Source: Rhodospirillales bacterium
GTDB lineage: Bacteria > Pseudomonadota > Alphaproteobacteria > Micavibrionales > Micavibrionaceae
Direction of reading: 5' to 3'
Assembly (NCBI GenBank): GCA_020638285.1
Contig: JACKIV010000002.1
Location: forward strand, 186,001 to 250,000
DNA: 64,000 bases
The position numbers and the translations under genes are program-made. The notes under the pieces are model-generated. The model did no database searches. It was not told the origin of the DNA and was given only the letters and a program-made list of their open reading frames with translations. Positions 30,908 through 39,046 of the stretch are shown here, piece after piece; positions within the stretch are counted from its first letter, which is position 1, and each line of letters opens with the position of its first letter.

Positions 30908-31816
30908 TCAGGGCGTCGTTGTTTCGCGTTCACACAGATCGACATTTCCGCTTCTTCGGATAAAGGGCGACTTGGCGACGGCGGCCAGAAGTCTGTCCTT
31001 TGAGACCGGTTTTTTCAGGAATCCGCCTGCGCCGCGTTCGCTTGCGGACAGAACGCCGGTTTTTTCGGAATCGACACTGAGCATGACGACAAAGGCGTGA
31101 GGGTCTGTTTTCCGGATGGCTTGAAGAACCTCGTGCCCGCTCAGGCCCGGCAGGTGAATATCCAGAAAAACGGCGTCTGGCGCGTGTTCGATATGTGCTA
31201 TAATGGCTTCCTCGCCCGTCCGGGCATGGACCAGATCGTAGTTCCGGCTTAAAATGCTGGCGGTGTAGGAAGCGGTAAAGCGATCATCCTCGACAATCAG
31301 GACCAGAGGATCTCCCCGGCGCTTTCGGCGCGTGGCGATGCTGCGCACGCGCGGAGAATCCGCCATGGCGGCATAGGCGTCCATCCGTCTGGCAGAGAGG
31401 AGTTTTTCATCCGCGATTTTTTGAAGCACATACAGATCGGATGGCAGAATTTCACACGGGATGCTTTTTGCCGTGTTTTGTGTAGAAAGATCCCGGAACT
31501 GTCTCAGAAGGTTTTGCTTTTCCGCTGCATTGGCCGGGCGGGCGATCAGAACGACATCGTTATCGGCAAAAAGCCAGAGGGTGCCCTCTTTTATGTCCCG
31601 CGTCCGATCCCGGACGGAATCAAAAAAAGACAGGGCCTGCCGCCGGGCCGACTCGATTTTTTGCAGCGTATCAAGTCCATCGCCTTTGAGGAAATCCGTG
31701 GCCTCTCGTCTGGCGGAAAGCCCGAACCGGAACGCCATCCATCCTGCCGAATCGGCCTTGAGGCTTTCAACTTTCTCGACGAAATGATGTTCGGCGCTGT
31801 CCCGGACCGAGTCCAC
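30908..31816 (-). CDS. Receiver-domain protein with unassigned N-terminal domain
   Basis: In the 302-residue product residues about 170-290 form a CheY-like receiver: VLIVEDDRF supplies the acidic pair, VFLDIHLPG the phosphoacceptor aspartate, VVMLSVDS the Ser/Thr switch and GGFLKKP the lysine. The first 165 residues are helical, then contain a strand-rich part (GTLWLFADNDVVLIARPANA). I do not recognise a family there and see no DNA-binding or output domain. The start is GTG at 31816, preceded by GAGGGGG at good spacing. No histidine kinase is adjacent, so it is an orphan regulator. Confidence 0.85.
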   Translation of the reverse strand: MDSVRDSAEHHFVEKVESLKADSAGWMAFRFGLSARREATDFLKGDGLDTLQKIESARRQALSFFDSVRDRTRDIKEGTLWLFADNDVVLIARPANAAEKQNLLRQFRDLSTQNTAKSIPCEILPSDLYVLQKIADEKLLSARRMDAYAAMADSPRVRSIATRRKRRGDPLVLIVEDDRFTASYTASILSRNYDLVHARTGEEAIIAHIEHAPDAVFLDIHLPGLSGHEVLQAIRKTDPHAFVVMLSVDSEKTGVLSASERGAGGFLKKPVSKDRLLAAVAKSPFIRRSGNVDLCERETTTP

Positions 31817-31964
31817 GAAATCCCCCTCGAATACGCTAACACATTGTTCTGGAAAAATTTTAGGACTTAAAGCTTAATCTTTGGTGTAAGGCGGATTGAT
31901 CCCTCCGTGGGAATCTGTCACGGTGCCTTGAAGCCTTTGATTTTTTTGGGGGAGGGGGTGCGTT

Positions 31965-33317
31965 ATGTCTGCTGTCTTTGACCTTGTTTTGCGCAACGGG
32001 ACGGTTGTTCTGCCTTCGGGGGTGCACCGCGCCGATATCGGGGTGCGGGACGGGAAAACAGCCGGAATTGGCGTCTTTGGCTCTCAGACTTCAGGAGAAA
32101 CCATAGATTGCACAGGCCTTCATATCCTGCCCGGCGTGATCGACACGCAGGTTCATTTCCGCGACCCCGGCATGACGCACAAGGAAGATCTGGAAACCGG
32201 AACCATGGCGGCGGCGGCTGGCGGCGTGACGGCGGTCTTCGAGATGCCCAATACGGACCCCTTGACGACAACACCCGAAGCGGTTGCGGCCAAGCTGGAG
32301 CGCGCCGCGCAGGTCGGATGGGTTGACCATGCTTTTTATCTGGGTGGAACGGTGGACAACGCCCGGCATTTGCCGGAATGGGAAAACCTGCCCGGCATTT
32401 GCGGGATCAAGATTTTCATGGGGGCCTCTACGGGGGCTCTGCTCTCGGCCACGGACGAGGAAGTGGATGCGATTTTGGGCCATGGCCGCCGGATCGTGGC
32501 CATCCATGCCGAAGACGAATCCATCATGAACGAGAACAAAAAGACCATCCTGAAAGACAGCCACGATGTGCGCCTGCACCCGCTGTGGCGTTCTCCTGAA
32601 TCGTGCCTGTCGGCGACCCGGCGGGCCGTAAGGCTTGCGCGGCGGCATGGGCGGCGCGTTCATATCCTGCACATCACCACAGCCGAAGAGATCGCTTTTT
32701 TGCGCGGGCATAAGGACATCGCGAGCGCGGAGATTCTTGTCAACCATCTGACCCTGTCCGCGCCGGAGTGTTATGACCGCCTCGGCACGCGGGCCCAGCA
32801 AAATCCGCCTGTGCGGGAAAAAGCGCATCAGGACGCCCTGTGGGCTGCCATTGCGGATGGAACGGCGGATATTCTGGCCACCGACCACGCTCCGCATACG
32901 GCGGAGGAAAAATCAAAGCCCTATCCGGCCAGCCCCAGCGGCATGCCCGGCGTTCAGACTCTTGTCCCCGTGATGCTCAATCACGTTCATGAAGGCCGTC
33001 TCACCCTGGAGCGTTTTGTCGATCTGACCGCGCACGGACCGCAAAGACTGTTCGGAATGGCCGGAAAGGGCCGGATCGCCGCCGGGTACGATGCGGATTT
33101 CACGGTTGTCGACCTGAAGGAAACGCGGACCTTGACGAACGCGGCCCAGAAATCACGATCGGGCTGGACGCCGTTCGACGGGATGGCGGTGACGGGATGG
33201 CCGAAACTGACGATCGTCCGGGGCCGGGTCGTGATGCGCGACGATGCGCTTCTCGGCCCCCCGGCGGGCAAGCCCGTCCGGTTCCGAGAGACTCTGGCAC
33301 ATGAGGGGGCTTTGTAG
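31965..33317 (+). CDS. pyrC: Dihydroorotase
   Basis: Cyclises carbamoyl-aspartate to dihydroorotate in pyrimidine synthesis. The 450-residue length and motifs match the class I bacterial enzyme. The metal-binding histidines are in DTQVHFRDPG (near residue 60), KIFMGAS carries the lysine that is carboxylated to bridge the zinc pair, HILHITTAEE holds a metal histidine, and LATDHAPHT the catalytic aspartate. pyrB is not upstream, and no other pyr gene is nearby. A CCCTCTCC-type repeat follows the gene before hisI. Confidence 0.93.
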   Translation: MSAVFDLVLRNGTVVLPSGVHRADIGVRDGKTAGIGVFGSQTSGETIDCTGLHILPGVIDTQVHFRDPGMTHKEDLETGTMAAAAGGVTAVFEMPNTDPLTTTPEAVAAKLERAAQVGWVDHAFYLGGTVDNARHLPEWENLPGICGIKIFMGASTGALLSATDEEVDAILGHGRRIVAIHAEDESIMNENKKTILKDSHDVRLHPLWRSPESCLSATRRAVRLARRHGRRVHILHITTAEEIAFLRGHKDIASAEILVNHLTLSAPECYDRLGTRAQQNPPVREKAHQDALWAAIADGTADILATDHAPHTAEEKSKPYPASPSGMPGVQTLVPVMLNHVHEGRLTLERFVDLTAHGPQRLFGMAGKGRIAAGYDADFTVVDLKETRTLTNAAQKSRSGWTPFDGMAVTGWPKLTIVRGRVVMRDDALLGPPAGKPVRFRETLAHEGAL

Positions 33318-33330
33318 ACCTTTTTATCCC

Positions 33331-33408
33331 CACCCCTCTCCCTTGATCCCTCTCCCCCATGGGGGAGAGGGAAAGGAGGAGCGAAGCTCCGGGCAGGGAG
33401 AGGGGGAA
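33331..33408 (+). repeat. CCCTCTCC palindromic repeat, copy 1
   Basis: About 78 bp, beginning CACCCCTCTCCCTTGATCCC and ending GCAGGGAGAGGGGG. The inner arms CCCTCTCCCCC and GGGGGAGAGGG form a perfect hairpin, and the outer CCCTCTCCC and GGGAGAGGG arms enclose it. It lies between pyrC and hisI. Three further copies are at 50318, 55100 and 60242. Confidence 0.85.
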
Positions 33409-33501
33409 AGAAGGCAATGATCTCATCAAGATATGTAATGCCACATCTGAATATTAAGGGGAGATCATTGAAACAGTTGAAACAGAAGAATACGAGAGAC
33501 C

Positions 33502-33870
33502 ATGAAAAACGATCGTGATGAAAGTCTGGTTTTTACTCCTCAATATGACCTCTCCGGTCTTATTCCCGTGGTCACGGTCGATGCGACGAGCGGGGAGGTT
33601 CTGATGCTGGCCTGGATGAACGAAGAGTCCTTACGAAAAACACGGGAGACCGGACAGGCGCATTACTGGAGTCGGTCCAGAAACCGCCTGTGGCGCAAGG
33701 GCGAGGAAAGCGGCCATGTCCAGACCGTCCGGGACATCCGGGTGGATTGCGATCAGGACGCGCTTCTTCTCCTCGTCGATCAGGCGGGGGATTGCGCCTG
33801 TCACACGGGCCGGAGGAGCTGTTTTTATCGTTCCCTGAATTCGGATGGCAGGACGCTGGTTTTCCTTTAA
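33502..33870 (+). CDS. hisI: Phosphoribosyl-AMP cyclohydrolase
   Basis: Opens the purine ring of PR-AMP in histidine synthesis. The 122-residue product is the stand-alone HisI form without His[12 protein letters not shown] and [20 protein letters not shown] match the substrate-binding part. The metal-binding cysteines and aspartates are in [10 protein letters not shown] and [13 protein letters not shown]. It stands apart from hisG and any other his gene. Confidence 0.95.
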   Translation: MKNDRDESLVFTPQYDLSGLIPVVTVDATSGEVLMLAWMNEESLRKTRETGQAHYWSRSRNRLWRKGEESGHVQTVRDIRVDCDQDALLLLVDQAGDCACHTGRRSCFYRSLNSDGRTLVFL

Positions 33871-34019
33871 TTGCGTTCGGGACAGGCCTTTTCTGCGCGA
33901 CTTTTGTTAACCTGTTCTGGATGTTTGCGCTGCACAATGATAAAAGGGGACTGGTTTTTCGTCTCCGGGCCTATTATGTGATAAGGTATCAGAATATCCT
34001 GTTGCAAAGGAGAATCGCT

Positions 34020-34718
34020 ATTCCCATTGATCTGGTTTTATATGCGGTGATTGCCGTCGGGCTTGTGTTGTGGCTGCGCAGTGTTCTGGGAACCCGTCAC
34101 GGGGACGAACGCCAGAGGCCGAATCCTTTTGCCGCGCCCGCCGAGGGTGGTCCGCGTTCGGCGTCTGCTTCGCTCGGAGCCGCCGCCGCGCAGGAATCCC
34201 CTGAAATCGACCGGATTTCCGAACTGATGCGCTTGAGCGCCGGGCGGACTCTCATTGCACCGGGGGCGGAAGCGGGCTTGCGCGAAATGGTTCGCGCCGA
34301 CCGCGATTTTGACATCGACCGTTTTCTTCAGGGCGCGCAGGATGCGTTCGTGATGATCGTGGAGGCCTTTGCCAAGGGCGACCGCGAAACGATCTCTGGT
34401 CTTCTGGCGCCGGACGTGCGGGCATCGTTCCTGCGCGAGATGGACGGGCGCGAGGAACGGGGCGAGACTCACATCACCGATATTCATGCGTTGCGCCGCG
34501 TGGAAATTCTGGAGGCGGAGGTGCGGGGCCGTCAGGCGCGGGTTACGCTGCGTTTTACGGCGGACGAGACGATTTTGGTCCGCGACAGGGATGGGAAGCT
34601 TCTCTCCGGAAACCCGGACCGTGTGGTTGAGGTCGTGGATATCTGGGTGTTCGGGCGTGACATCAAAGACCGGGATCCCACATGGTTCCTGCTTGAAACC
34701 CGCGAGGACGGGGCTTGA
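34020..34718 (+). CDS. Tim44-like inner-membrane-associated protein
   Basis: The 232-residue product has an N-terminal membrane helix (PIDLVLYAVIAVGLVLWLRSVLG) followed by a Pro/Ala/Arg linker. The C-terminal Tim44 domain (about 85-230) contains FDIDRFLQGAQDAFVMIVEAFAKGD and ENPDR-like RVVEVVDIWVFGRDIKDRDPTWFLLET, diagnostic for the family. I place the start at ATT (34020) because AAAGGAG lies seven nt upstream and this gives the usual short N-terminus. An ATG at 33921 or TTG at 34002 lack good ribosome sites. Probably a membrane chaperone or scaffold related to mitochondrial Tim44; the bacterial role is poorly defined. Confidence 0.82.
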   Translation: MPIDLVLYAVIAVGLVLWLRSVLGTRHGDERQRPNPFAAPAEGGPRSASASLGAAAAQESPEIDRISELMRLSAGRTLIAPGAEAGLREMVRADRDFDIDRFLQGAQDAFVMIVEAFAKGDRETISGLLAPDVRASFLREMDGREERGETHITDIHALRRVEILEAEVRGRQARVTLRFTADETILVRDRDGKLLSGNPDRVVEVVDIWVFGRDIKDRDPTWFLLETREDGA

Positions 34719-34740
34719 TCGTGTTATGAATGCCGGGATT

Positions 34741-35472
34741 TTATGCTCCCGATCTTCCTGATCTTTCTTCACCGGAATCGGTATTCGAGCTTTGCGGGAT
34801 GCTCCCATGCTCTTTTCGGCGGTGAAAGGAAACCCGGACGCGGACGCTCTGGTGCAAACCTTTCAGATGGTCCGGAACCTGTGTGTGCGATAGATAGGCG
34901 TATGTTGCCAACTCGCTTGCCGGATAGATGCGTGCCATCGGATTTTGACGACAAAACAGCGTATCTCCTGCCGCTTCTTCCAAAAGATAATCGACGCAGC
35001 GGACCGGATTGACGGCGGAATTTCTTTTTGTAAAGCGCTCCACGTCTTGCGCCACAACGCCCCTGAAAAACACGTTTGAGTCGTAATGGTCCTGTATGGC
35101 GGCGCGCAGCCCCGGAAAATCCGGATGAGTCAGCCAATGATCCCAACGGACGATTTCATGGGGGATTTTAATTGTTTCTAGAATCTCCGCGTTACGAGCG
35201 AGCCATGCGCTCCCCATCACACGGCTTGTGGCGTGGGCCTCTTCCGGGGACATGCGATCCAGAAGATTGTGCCGGTGAAGCGTATCGCCCAGATGGATAA
35301 AACAGCGTTTGAAATGCCGGTTGGCCCATTCGATCTGGCTGGCGAGATATGTTCCTTCCTGCCACCGGTTCCCCATGCTGATTTCAAAAGAGCAAACGGT
35401 ATGGGCCGACCAGAGATCCCTGTTCCAGACCCGCGTTCTTGGAGAGGGCTCGTGAGAGGAAAGATCAGTCAT
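34741..35472 (-). CDS. Cyclodipeptide synthase-like protein
   Basis: The 243-residue product, close to the usual 220-250 of tRNA-dependent cyclodipeptide synthases. The family catalytic pattern can be read: S32 with G34 and N35 in EISMGNRW (AlbC-type S37/N40), then W49 and F54 before a strand and DTLHRHN (63-69). Y162 and E166 in DYLLEEAAG have the exact four-residue spacing of AlbC Y178/E182, and YPASELATY (183-191) offers the later tyrosine. Such enzymes hijack aminoacyl-tRNAs to make diketopiperazines. The start ATG overlaps the XRE stop by 8 nt with no clear ribosome site, so it is translationally coupled. The glycine usually before I-S is E here and the proline after the catalytic E is A, so it is a divergent member. 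Assignment is by pattern reading only. Confidence 0.65.
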   Translation of the reverse strand: MTDLSSHEPSPRTRVWNRDLWSAHTVCSFEISMGNRWQEGTYLASQIEWANRHFKRCFIHLGDTLHRHNLLDRMSPEEAHATSRVMGSAWLARNAEILETIKIPHEIVRWDHWLTHPDFPGLRAAIQDHYDSNVFFRGVVAQDVERFTKRNSAVNPVRCVDYLLEEAAGDTLFCRQNPMARIYPASELATYAYLSHTQVPDHLKGLHQSVRVRVSFHRRKEHGSIPQSSNTDSGEERSGRSGA

Positions 35473-36142
35473 AGCGAAACGCCGCTGTTGATTTTTCAGG
35501 GGCTTCTCCGTATGCCCAGATGATTTCAAATTCCATTCTTTTCGTCTCCGCAATCGCAGCATTGTTTATAATGATAATGGACTTCTCGTTTCCTTTATTC
35601 TTGGGGTTCGTGTTGGCCATCAGGGCAAATTTGTCTGCATAAACGACGCTTGGATTAACAATAAAAAATTCCTTGGGCAGATAGCGATATTCGTGCAAGG
35701 GGTAGATCAGGTACGTATCGCCATGACGCACAAGAGAGCGCATGGTACAGCCCGTCTCGCGAATCAAACGTTCTTTCTCCAGAACCTCCGGCGGCGAGAT
35801 GCTATCGTCCGAAAAACTCCACAGGACTTCGCCGTATCCTCTTTCCCGCATCGTGTAATAGATATCGTCGAGCAGCCGCAGGAACACATTATCATCCGGG
35901 CTTTGTTTTTCGATGATGGTCAAAAGGTCATCGCGCATCCGCACACCGTTTTGAAGGCCAAATTCCAGCCCGCCTTTTTCAAGTGCATCCTGAATCAGGC
36001 CGAGTGTGTCGGGCGTGGAGTTGATCCGCGCCGTTTCGATCAGCTTGATCGTGGCCACGGACACTCCGCTGTGCTCCGCCAGATCTTTTTGATTCCAGTC
36101 GAGCATGGCCCGTCCTGCCTTCATCTGTTCCCGTGAAATCAT
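35465..36142 (-). CDS. XRE-family regulator with C-terminal sensor-like domain
   Basis: The 225-residue product has residues 1-65 forming an HTH_XRE domain (MKAGRAMLDWNQKDLAEHSG with the recognition helix VSVATIKLIE). Residues about 75-225 are a separate domain with RLLDDIYYTMRERGYGEVLW, DTYLIYPLHEYRYLPKEFF and VVYADKFALM. This resembles the C-terminal effector domain of TrmB-type regulators, though that is only an impression. The ATG at 36142 follows AGAGGGG. The cyclodipeptide-synthase-like gene is coupled to its stop, so it probably controls that two-gene operon. The gene and its upstream region are more AT-rich than neighbours. Confidence 0.85.
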   Translation of the reverse strand: MISREQMKAGRAMLDWNQKDLAEHSGVSVATIKLIETARINSTPDTLGLIQDALEKGGLEFGLQNGVRMRDDLLTIIEKQSPDDNVFLRLLDDIYYTMRERGYGEVLWSFSDDSISPPEVLEKERLIRETGCTMRSLVRHGDTYLIYPLHEYRYLPKEFFIVNPSVVYADKFALMANTNPKNKGNEKSIIIINNAAIAETKRMEFEIIWAYGEAPEKSTAAFRYD

Positions 36143-36257
36143 TGGTCCCCTCTTTTTTTATAGAAAACACAGAAAAGGTGCAAGAGAACTATACCATAAG
36201 GCTAGTGAGGAGAAAATGACATTATACAAAAAATCTAAAAATATTATCTCTTTAGTA

Positions 36258-36287
36258 TTGACATAAGGCAGGCTTCTGGCGTATAAA
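36258..36287 (+). promoter_or_regulatory. Probable sigma-70 promoter
   Basis: TTGACA (36258-36263), an 18-bp spacer and TATAAA (36282-36287) lie 30 nt before the start of the gene at 36317. The AT-rich region from 36143 also carries a perfect minus-strand TATAAT (36221-36226) that could serve the XRE operon. Confidence 0.55.
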
Positions 36288-36316
36288 ATGGAAAACCGGG
36301 AGATGGGAGGTGTGTC

Positions 36317-36727
36317 ATGCGGGATGAAACCAGTTTTCAGAGTGTCGAAATTGAGTTGGAAACGCGCTATGGCCCGGCGTTCATGCAGGGCATTGTGGAC
36401 TCCCTGACCTGCGCCCGGGAACGCGAGCAGGATGCCATTGAAACAAAAGAAATAAAAGCTGCTTTGGATCGTGCCCGCGCTCGAACCCGCGATCTGATCC
36501 GTCAGTATCGCAGCGCCCGGATGGAATACCGCCTGACCTTGCTCAGCGGCGGCGCGCGCGCCGACCGGGTCTATCGGGGATATGAAGAGGAATTTTTGCG
36601 CCGTCAGCTTCAAGCATCTATCCGCTTGTATTTGATGGCGAATCGGGATTATCACGCTGCGCGTCGGCATCATCTGGAACGCCTGTTCCGGATCGGCTCT
36701 CCCTCCACACGGGCCGCAGCGGGATAA
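36317..36727 (+). CDS. Hypothetical helical protein
   Basis: The 136-residue product, with the ATG preceded by GGGAGGT at good spacing and by a consensus promoter. It is almost entirely charged alpha-helix, rich in Arg and Glu (RARARTRDLIRQYRSARMEY), with coiled-coil potential around residues 30-65 and 85-120. No cysteine beyond one, no membrane segment and no known family. It is divergent from the XRE/cyclodipeptide-synthase-like pair and shares its regulatory region. A functional link is possible but unsupported. A terminator follows the gene. Confidence 0.65.
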   Translation: MRDETSFQSVEIELETRYGPAFMQGIVDSLTCAREREQDAIETKEIKAALDRARARTRDLIRQYRSARMEYRLTLLSGGARADRVYRGYEEEFLRRQLQASIRLYLMANRDYHAARRHHLERLFRIGSPSTRAAAG

Positions 36728-36778
36728 GGAAGGGCCGGTTTTTCCGGCCTGGATTGAGTACCCCACACACGCAAACTA

Positions 36779-36817
36779 CGCCTCCCGGATTCGTTCGGGA
36801 GGCGGATTTTCTTTTTT
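36779..36817 (+). terminator. Rho-independent terminator
   Basis: CGCCTCCCG (36779-36787) pairs perfectly with CGGGAGGCG (36796-36804), followed by GATTTTCTTTTTT. A second hairpin, GGCCGG/CCGGCC at about 36733-36749, precedes it. It ends the gene at 36317-36727. Confidence 0.85.
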
Positions 36818-36830
36818 AAGACAATAACTT

Positions 36831-37091
36831 CTACCGGACGGCGGGCGAAGATCCCGAGCAGAACGGCGAAGAGGACGAGACCAGAGAGGAACTGCGGCTG
36901 TCGTTATTGCGCGTGCAGAACGATACTTCCCCGGTCGCCTGATTCACCCGCCAGACGAACAGATCGCTTTCCGATGAAATCTGGAAGGAATCACCGCCTC
37001 TTGATTGCCCCATAACAGGAGAAAAGCCTGAAAAAACAATGGCTGCCGCGATCAGGGCAAGCCCGCCGAACAGTGCTTTTGATCCACTCAT
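36831..37091 (-). CDS. Small exported hypothetical protein
   Basis: The 86-residue product has a signal peptide (core ALFGGLALIAAAIVFSGFSP, likely cleavage after VMG). The remaining 55 or so residues include DLFVWRVNQATGEVSFC, a Ser-rich stretch and two cysteines that could form a disulfide. The ribosome site GAAAGGAGAG precedes the ATG. WRVNQATGEVSFC-type segments occur in small periplasmic proteins of unknown role. Confidence 0.6.
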   Translation of the reverse strand: MSGSKALFGGLALIAAAIVFSGFSPVMGQSRGGDSFQISSESDLFVWRVNQATGEVSFCTRNNDSRSSSLVSSSSPFCSGSSPAVR

Positions 37092-37133
37092 GATATCACT
37101 CTCCTTTCCCGAAAATCCTTCGTTTCTGCTTTT

Positions 37134-37913
37134 TCAGAAACGGTCTGGCGGGATTTTATCACGAAGCCGGGCCAGAAGCCACGCCAGACGCGCCGCGCTT
37201 TCCAGCCTTGTTTCAGGCGAAAAATTCTCCATTGCTTCGGGGTGAAAGTGGCTTCGAAACGCGCGCAGCAAAACACCCGGATCGGCTTGCGGATCGTACC
37301 CGCAGGCGTGCAGTGCGCCGGTCATATCTTGCAGAATCTCCGGTGCGGCGGCTCTGTCCGAATCTTCAGGCATCGGCCACAGCCCCACGCCCGCCGCCGC
37401 GAGCGCCGCCCAGTCCAGCGCCGGGCCGGGATCAAGGCGACGCATGGGCGCAATATCGGAATGGCCAAGAATGTTTTCAGGTGGAATATCATGGCGTTGC
37501 AAAATATCCCGGCATAAGGGAATCAGAGAGTTCATCTGCGCCGGAAGAAAGGGGGGATAGCCACCCGTTTCGCCTTCATTGACGATTTCAATGCCGATAG
37601 ACAGGCTGTTGAGATCCTCCAACCCCCGCCAGTACGAAACGCCCGCATGCCACGCCCGCCGCGATTCACAGACAAACTGAAACACGCGCCCGTCCGTGTC
37701 GATCATGTAATGAGGAGACACGCGCCCGCCCGGGTCCACCGTCCGGCCCAGATAGACATCCGCCGCCGCTTCGCCCGTGCGCGTGCCCGTATAGTGCAAG
37801 ATCAAAAACCGGGGCCGCGCACCGTTTCTGCGCTCGTCATGATGCGCCGAAGGCGTCTGAAAAACGGCCCGGTTGTGAAAATTCGACAGTGTTTTTTCTC
37901 CTTTTTCTATCAC
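37134..37913 (-). CDS. ampD: N-acetylmuramoyl-L-alanine amidase, AmpD type
   Basis: Zinc amidase that removes the stem peptide from muropeptides in cell-wall recycling. In the 259-residue product zinc ligands are in FLILHYTG (first His), RAWHAGVSYW (active-site region) and ILGHSDIAPMRRLDPG (second His and Asp). The C-terminal part (from about 180) holds a helical extension that may bind peptidoglycan. No signal peptide, so probably cytosolic like AmpD. The only upstream start in frame is GTG at 37913 with poor ribosome site, so the exact N-terminus is uncertain. AmgK-like kinase at 13.1 kb belongs to the same recycling theme. Confidence 0.88.
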   Translation of the reverse strand: MIEKGEKTLSNFHNRAVFQTPSAHHDERRNGARPRFLILHYTGTRTGEAAADVYLGRTVDPGGRVSPHYMIDTDGRVFQFVCESRRAWHAGVSYWRGLEDLNSLSIGIEIVNEGETGGYPPFLPAQMNSLIPLCRDILQRHDIPPENILGHSDIAPMRRLDPGPALDWAALAAAGVGLWPMPEDSDRAAAPEILQDMTGALHACGYDPQADPGVLLRAFRSHFHPEAMENFSPETRLESAARLAWLLARLRDKIPPDRF

Positions 37914-37950
37914 TCCCGCCTTTCCTCCGCTTCTCCTCCACTCCTCCCTT

Positions 37951-38104
37951 GTTATCCCCGGTTAAACCGGGGATGACGTATTCTGTTGATCCGTGTTCAT
38001 CCGCGTTCATCTGTTGTGAAAAGAAAAAGTTCAAGAACCACAGATGAACGCAGATTGACACAGATAAGCCAGACCTGCCATCCCCGGATCAAGCCGGGGA
38101 TGAC
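37951..38104. repeat. Composite inverted repeat upstream of the chaperone gene
   Basis: Unit order is B, C, spacer, C-inverted, B. ATCCCCGGTTAAACCGGGGAT (37954-37974) and a related ATCCCCGGATCAAGCCGGGGAT near 38080-38101 are self-complementary. Between them, GTGTTCATCCGCGTTCATCTG (from 37993) is answered by CAGATGAACGCAG (from 38041) and related sequence. It fills the gap between ampD and the chaperone gene. Related units recur at 40374-40760. Confidence 0.85.
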
Positions 38105-38215
38105 TGGGGTGAGGAGAAAAATATCATTTTCGTTTTTCCGTTGTATCCTTTTTTCAAGGTCGCTACAATCAGGCGCGTCAATCTGTCCTTATCCGTCTGT
38201 CGTGGAGCCCCTTTT

Positions 38216-39046
38216 ATGCGTCGGTCCCTTGTTGCTTCTTTCCTTGTCGTGGCCCTGCTGGTTTTTACAGCCGCTCCGGCTCTGGCGAATGTCATGGTGC
38301 TCCCTATCCGCGTGTCTTTCGGCCCCAAGGATCGGACGCAGTCCGTCACCGTCATGAACAATTCCGATACGACAAACACGTATCGCATCGAGTGGAAGTA
38401 CATGAGGCTTCATGAAGAATCCGGCATGACCGAAGTTCCCGAAGCACAATGGCCACAAAGTCCGAAAGTCTCCGACATGGTCCGGATCGCCCCGCGCCAG
38501 ATCGTGATTCCGGCAAAAAGCAAACAGGTTGTCCGGCTGTCCCTGCGCCGCCCTGCAAATCTGCCGGACGGGGAATACAGGGCCTATCTGTCGATCGTCC
38601 AACTCGCGGACGAAAGCTCCATCCCCGATACCACAAGCCGCAAGGGAACAGGGATTTATCTGGGCGTCAACATCACTCTGAACGTCCCCGTTGTCGTCAA
38701 ACAGGGGCAGGGAGAGGCTCATGGAAAACTGGGCAAAATCGAATTTCTGCCGCCTTCGCCGGGTACCGGCAACAAGCCCGCTCTGGCTGTGGACATTATG
38801 CGCCAGCCGGGGGTGTTCAGTCCCTATGGTCGCCTGAACGTCCTGTGGCAAAAGCCGGATGGTGGAACCGAGAGGATCGGCTTTGTGGAAAACGCCTATA
38901 TTTATCCTGAAATCGAACGACGTCGGTATAATGTGCCCTTGAGCGTCGATACGGTGCGCGGCGGAAGTCTTCGCATCACCTGGCAGGGGATTAAGGAATA
39001 TGAGGGCCAGATTTTTGACGAAAAAATCGTTCCGGTCGGGCAATAA
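38216..39046 (+). CDS. PapD-type pilus assembly chaperone family protein
   Basis: Periplasmic immunoglobulin-fold chaperone family. The 276-residue product has a signal peptide (MRRSLVASFLVVALLVFTA, cleaved near ALA) and a first Ig-like domain (about 27-150) with VLPIRVSFGPKDRTQSVTV, DMVRIAPRQIVIPAKSKQVV and the LRRPANLPDGEYRAYLSI pattern of PapD/FimC relatives. A second, smaller domain follows. No usher or chaperone-usher pilin gene is present. Just downstream is an AMIN lipoprotein and then the Tad pilus locus. It belongs to the orphan chaperone class seen in alphaproteobacteria; its client is unknown. Confidence 0.82.
   Translation: MRRSLVASFLVVALLVFTAAPALANVMVLPIRVSFGPKDRTQSVTVMNNSDTTNTYRIEWKYMRLHEESGMTEVPEAQWPQSPKVSDMVRIAPRQIVIPAKSKQVVRLSLRRPANLPDGEYRAYLSIVQLADESSIPDTTSRKGTGIYLGVNITLNVPVVVKQGQGEAHGKLGKIEFLPPSPGTGNKPALAVDIMRQPGVFSPYGRLNVLWQKPDGGTERIGFVENAYIYPEIERRRYNVPLSVDTVRGGSLRITWQGIKEYEGQIFDEKIVPVGQ

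Noticed and set aside
33690..34019. Upstream extension of the Tim44-like frame, overlapping hisI
   Set aside because: The extension runs in another frame inside hisI and has no family support.
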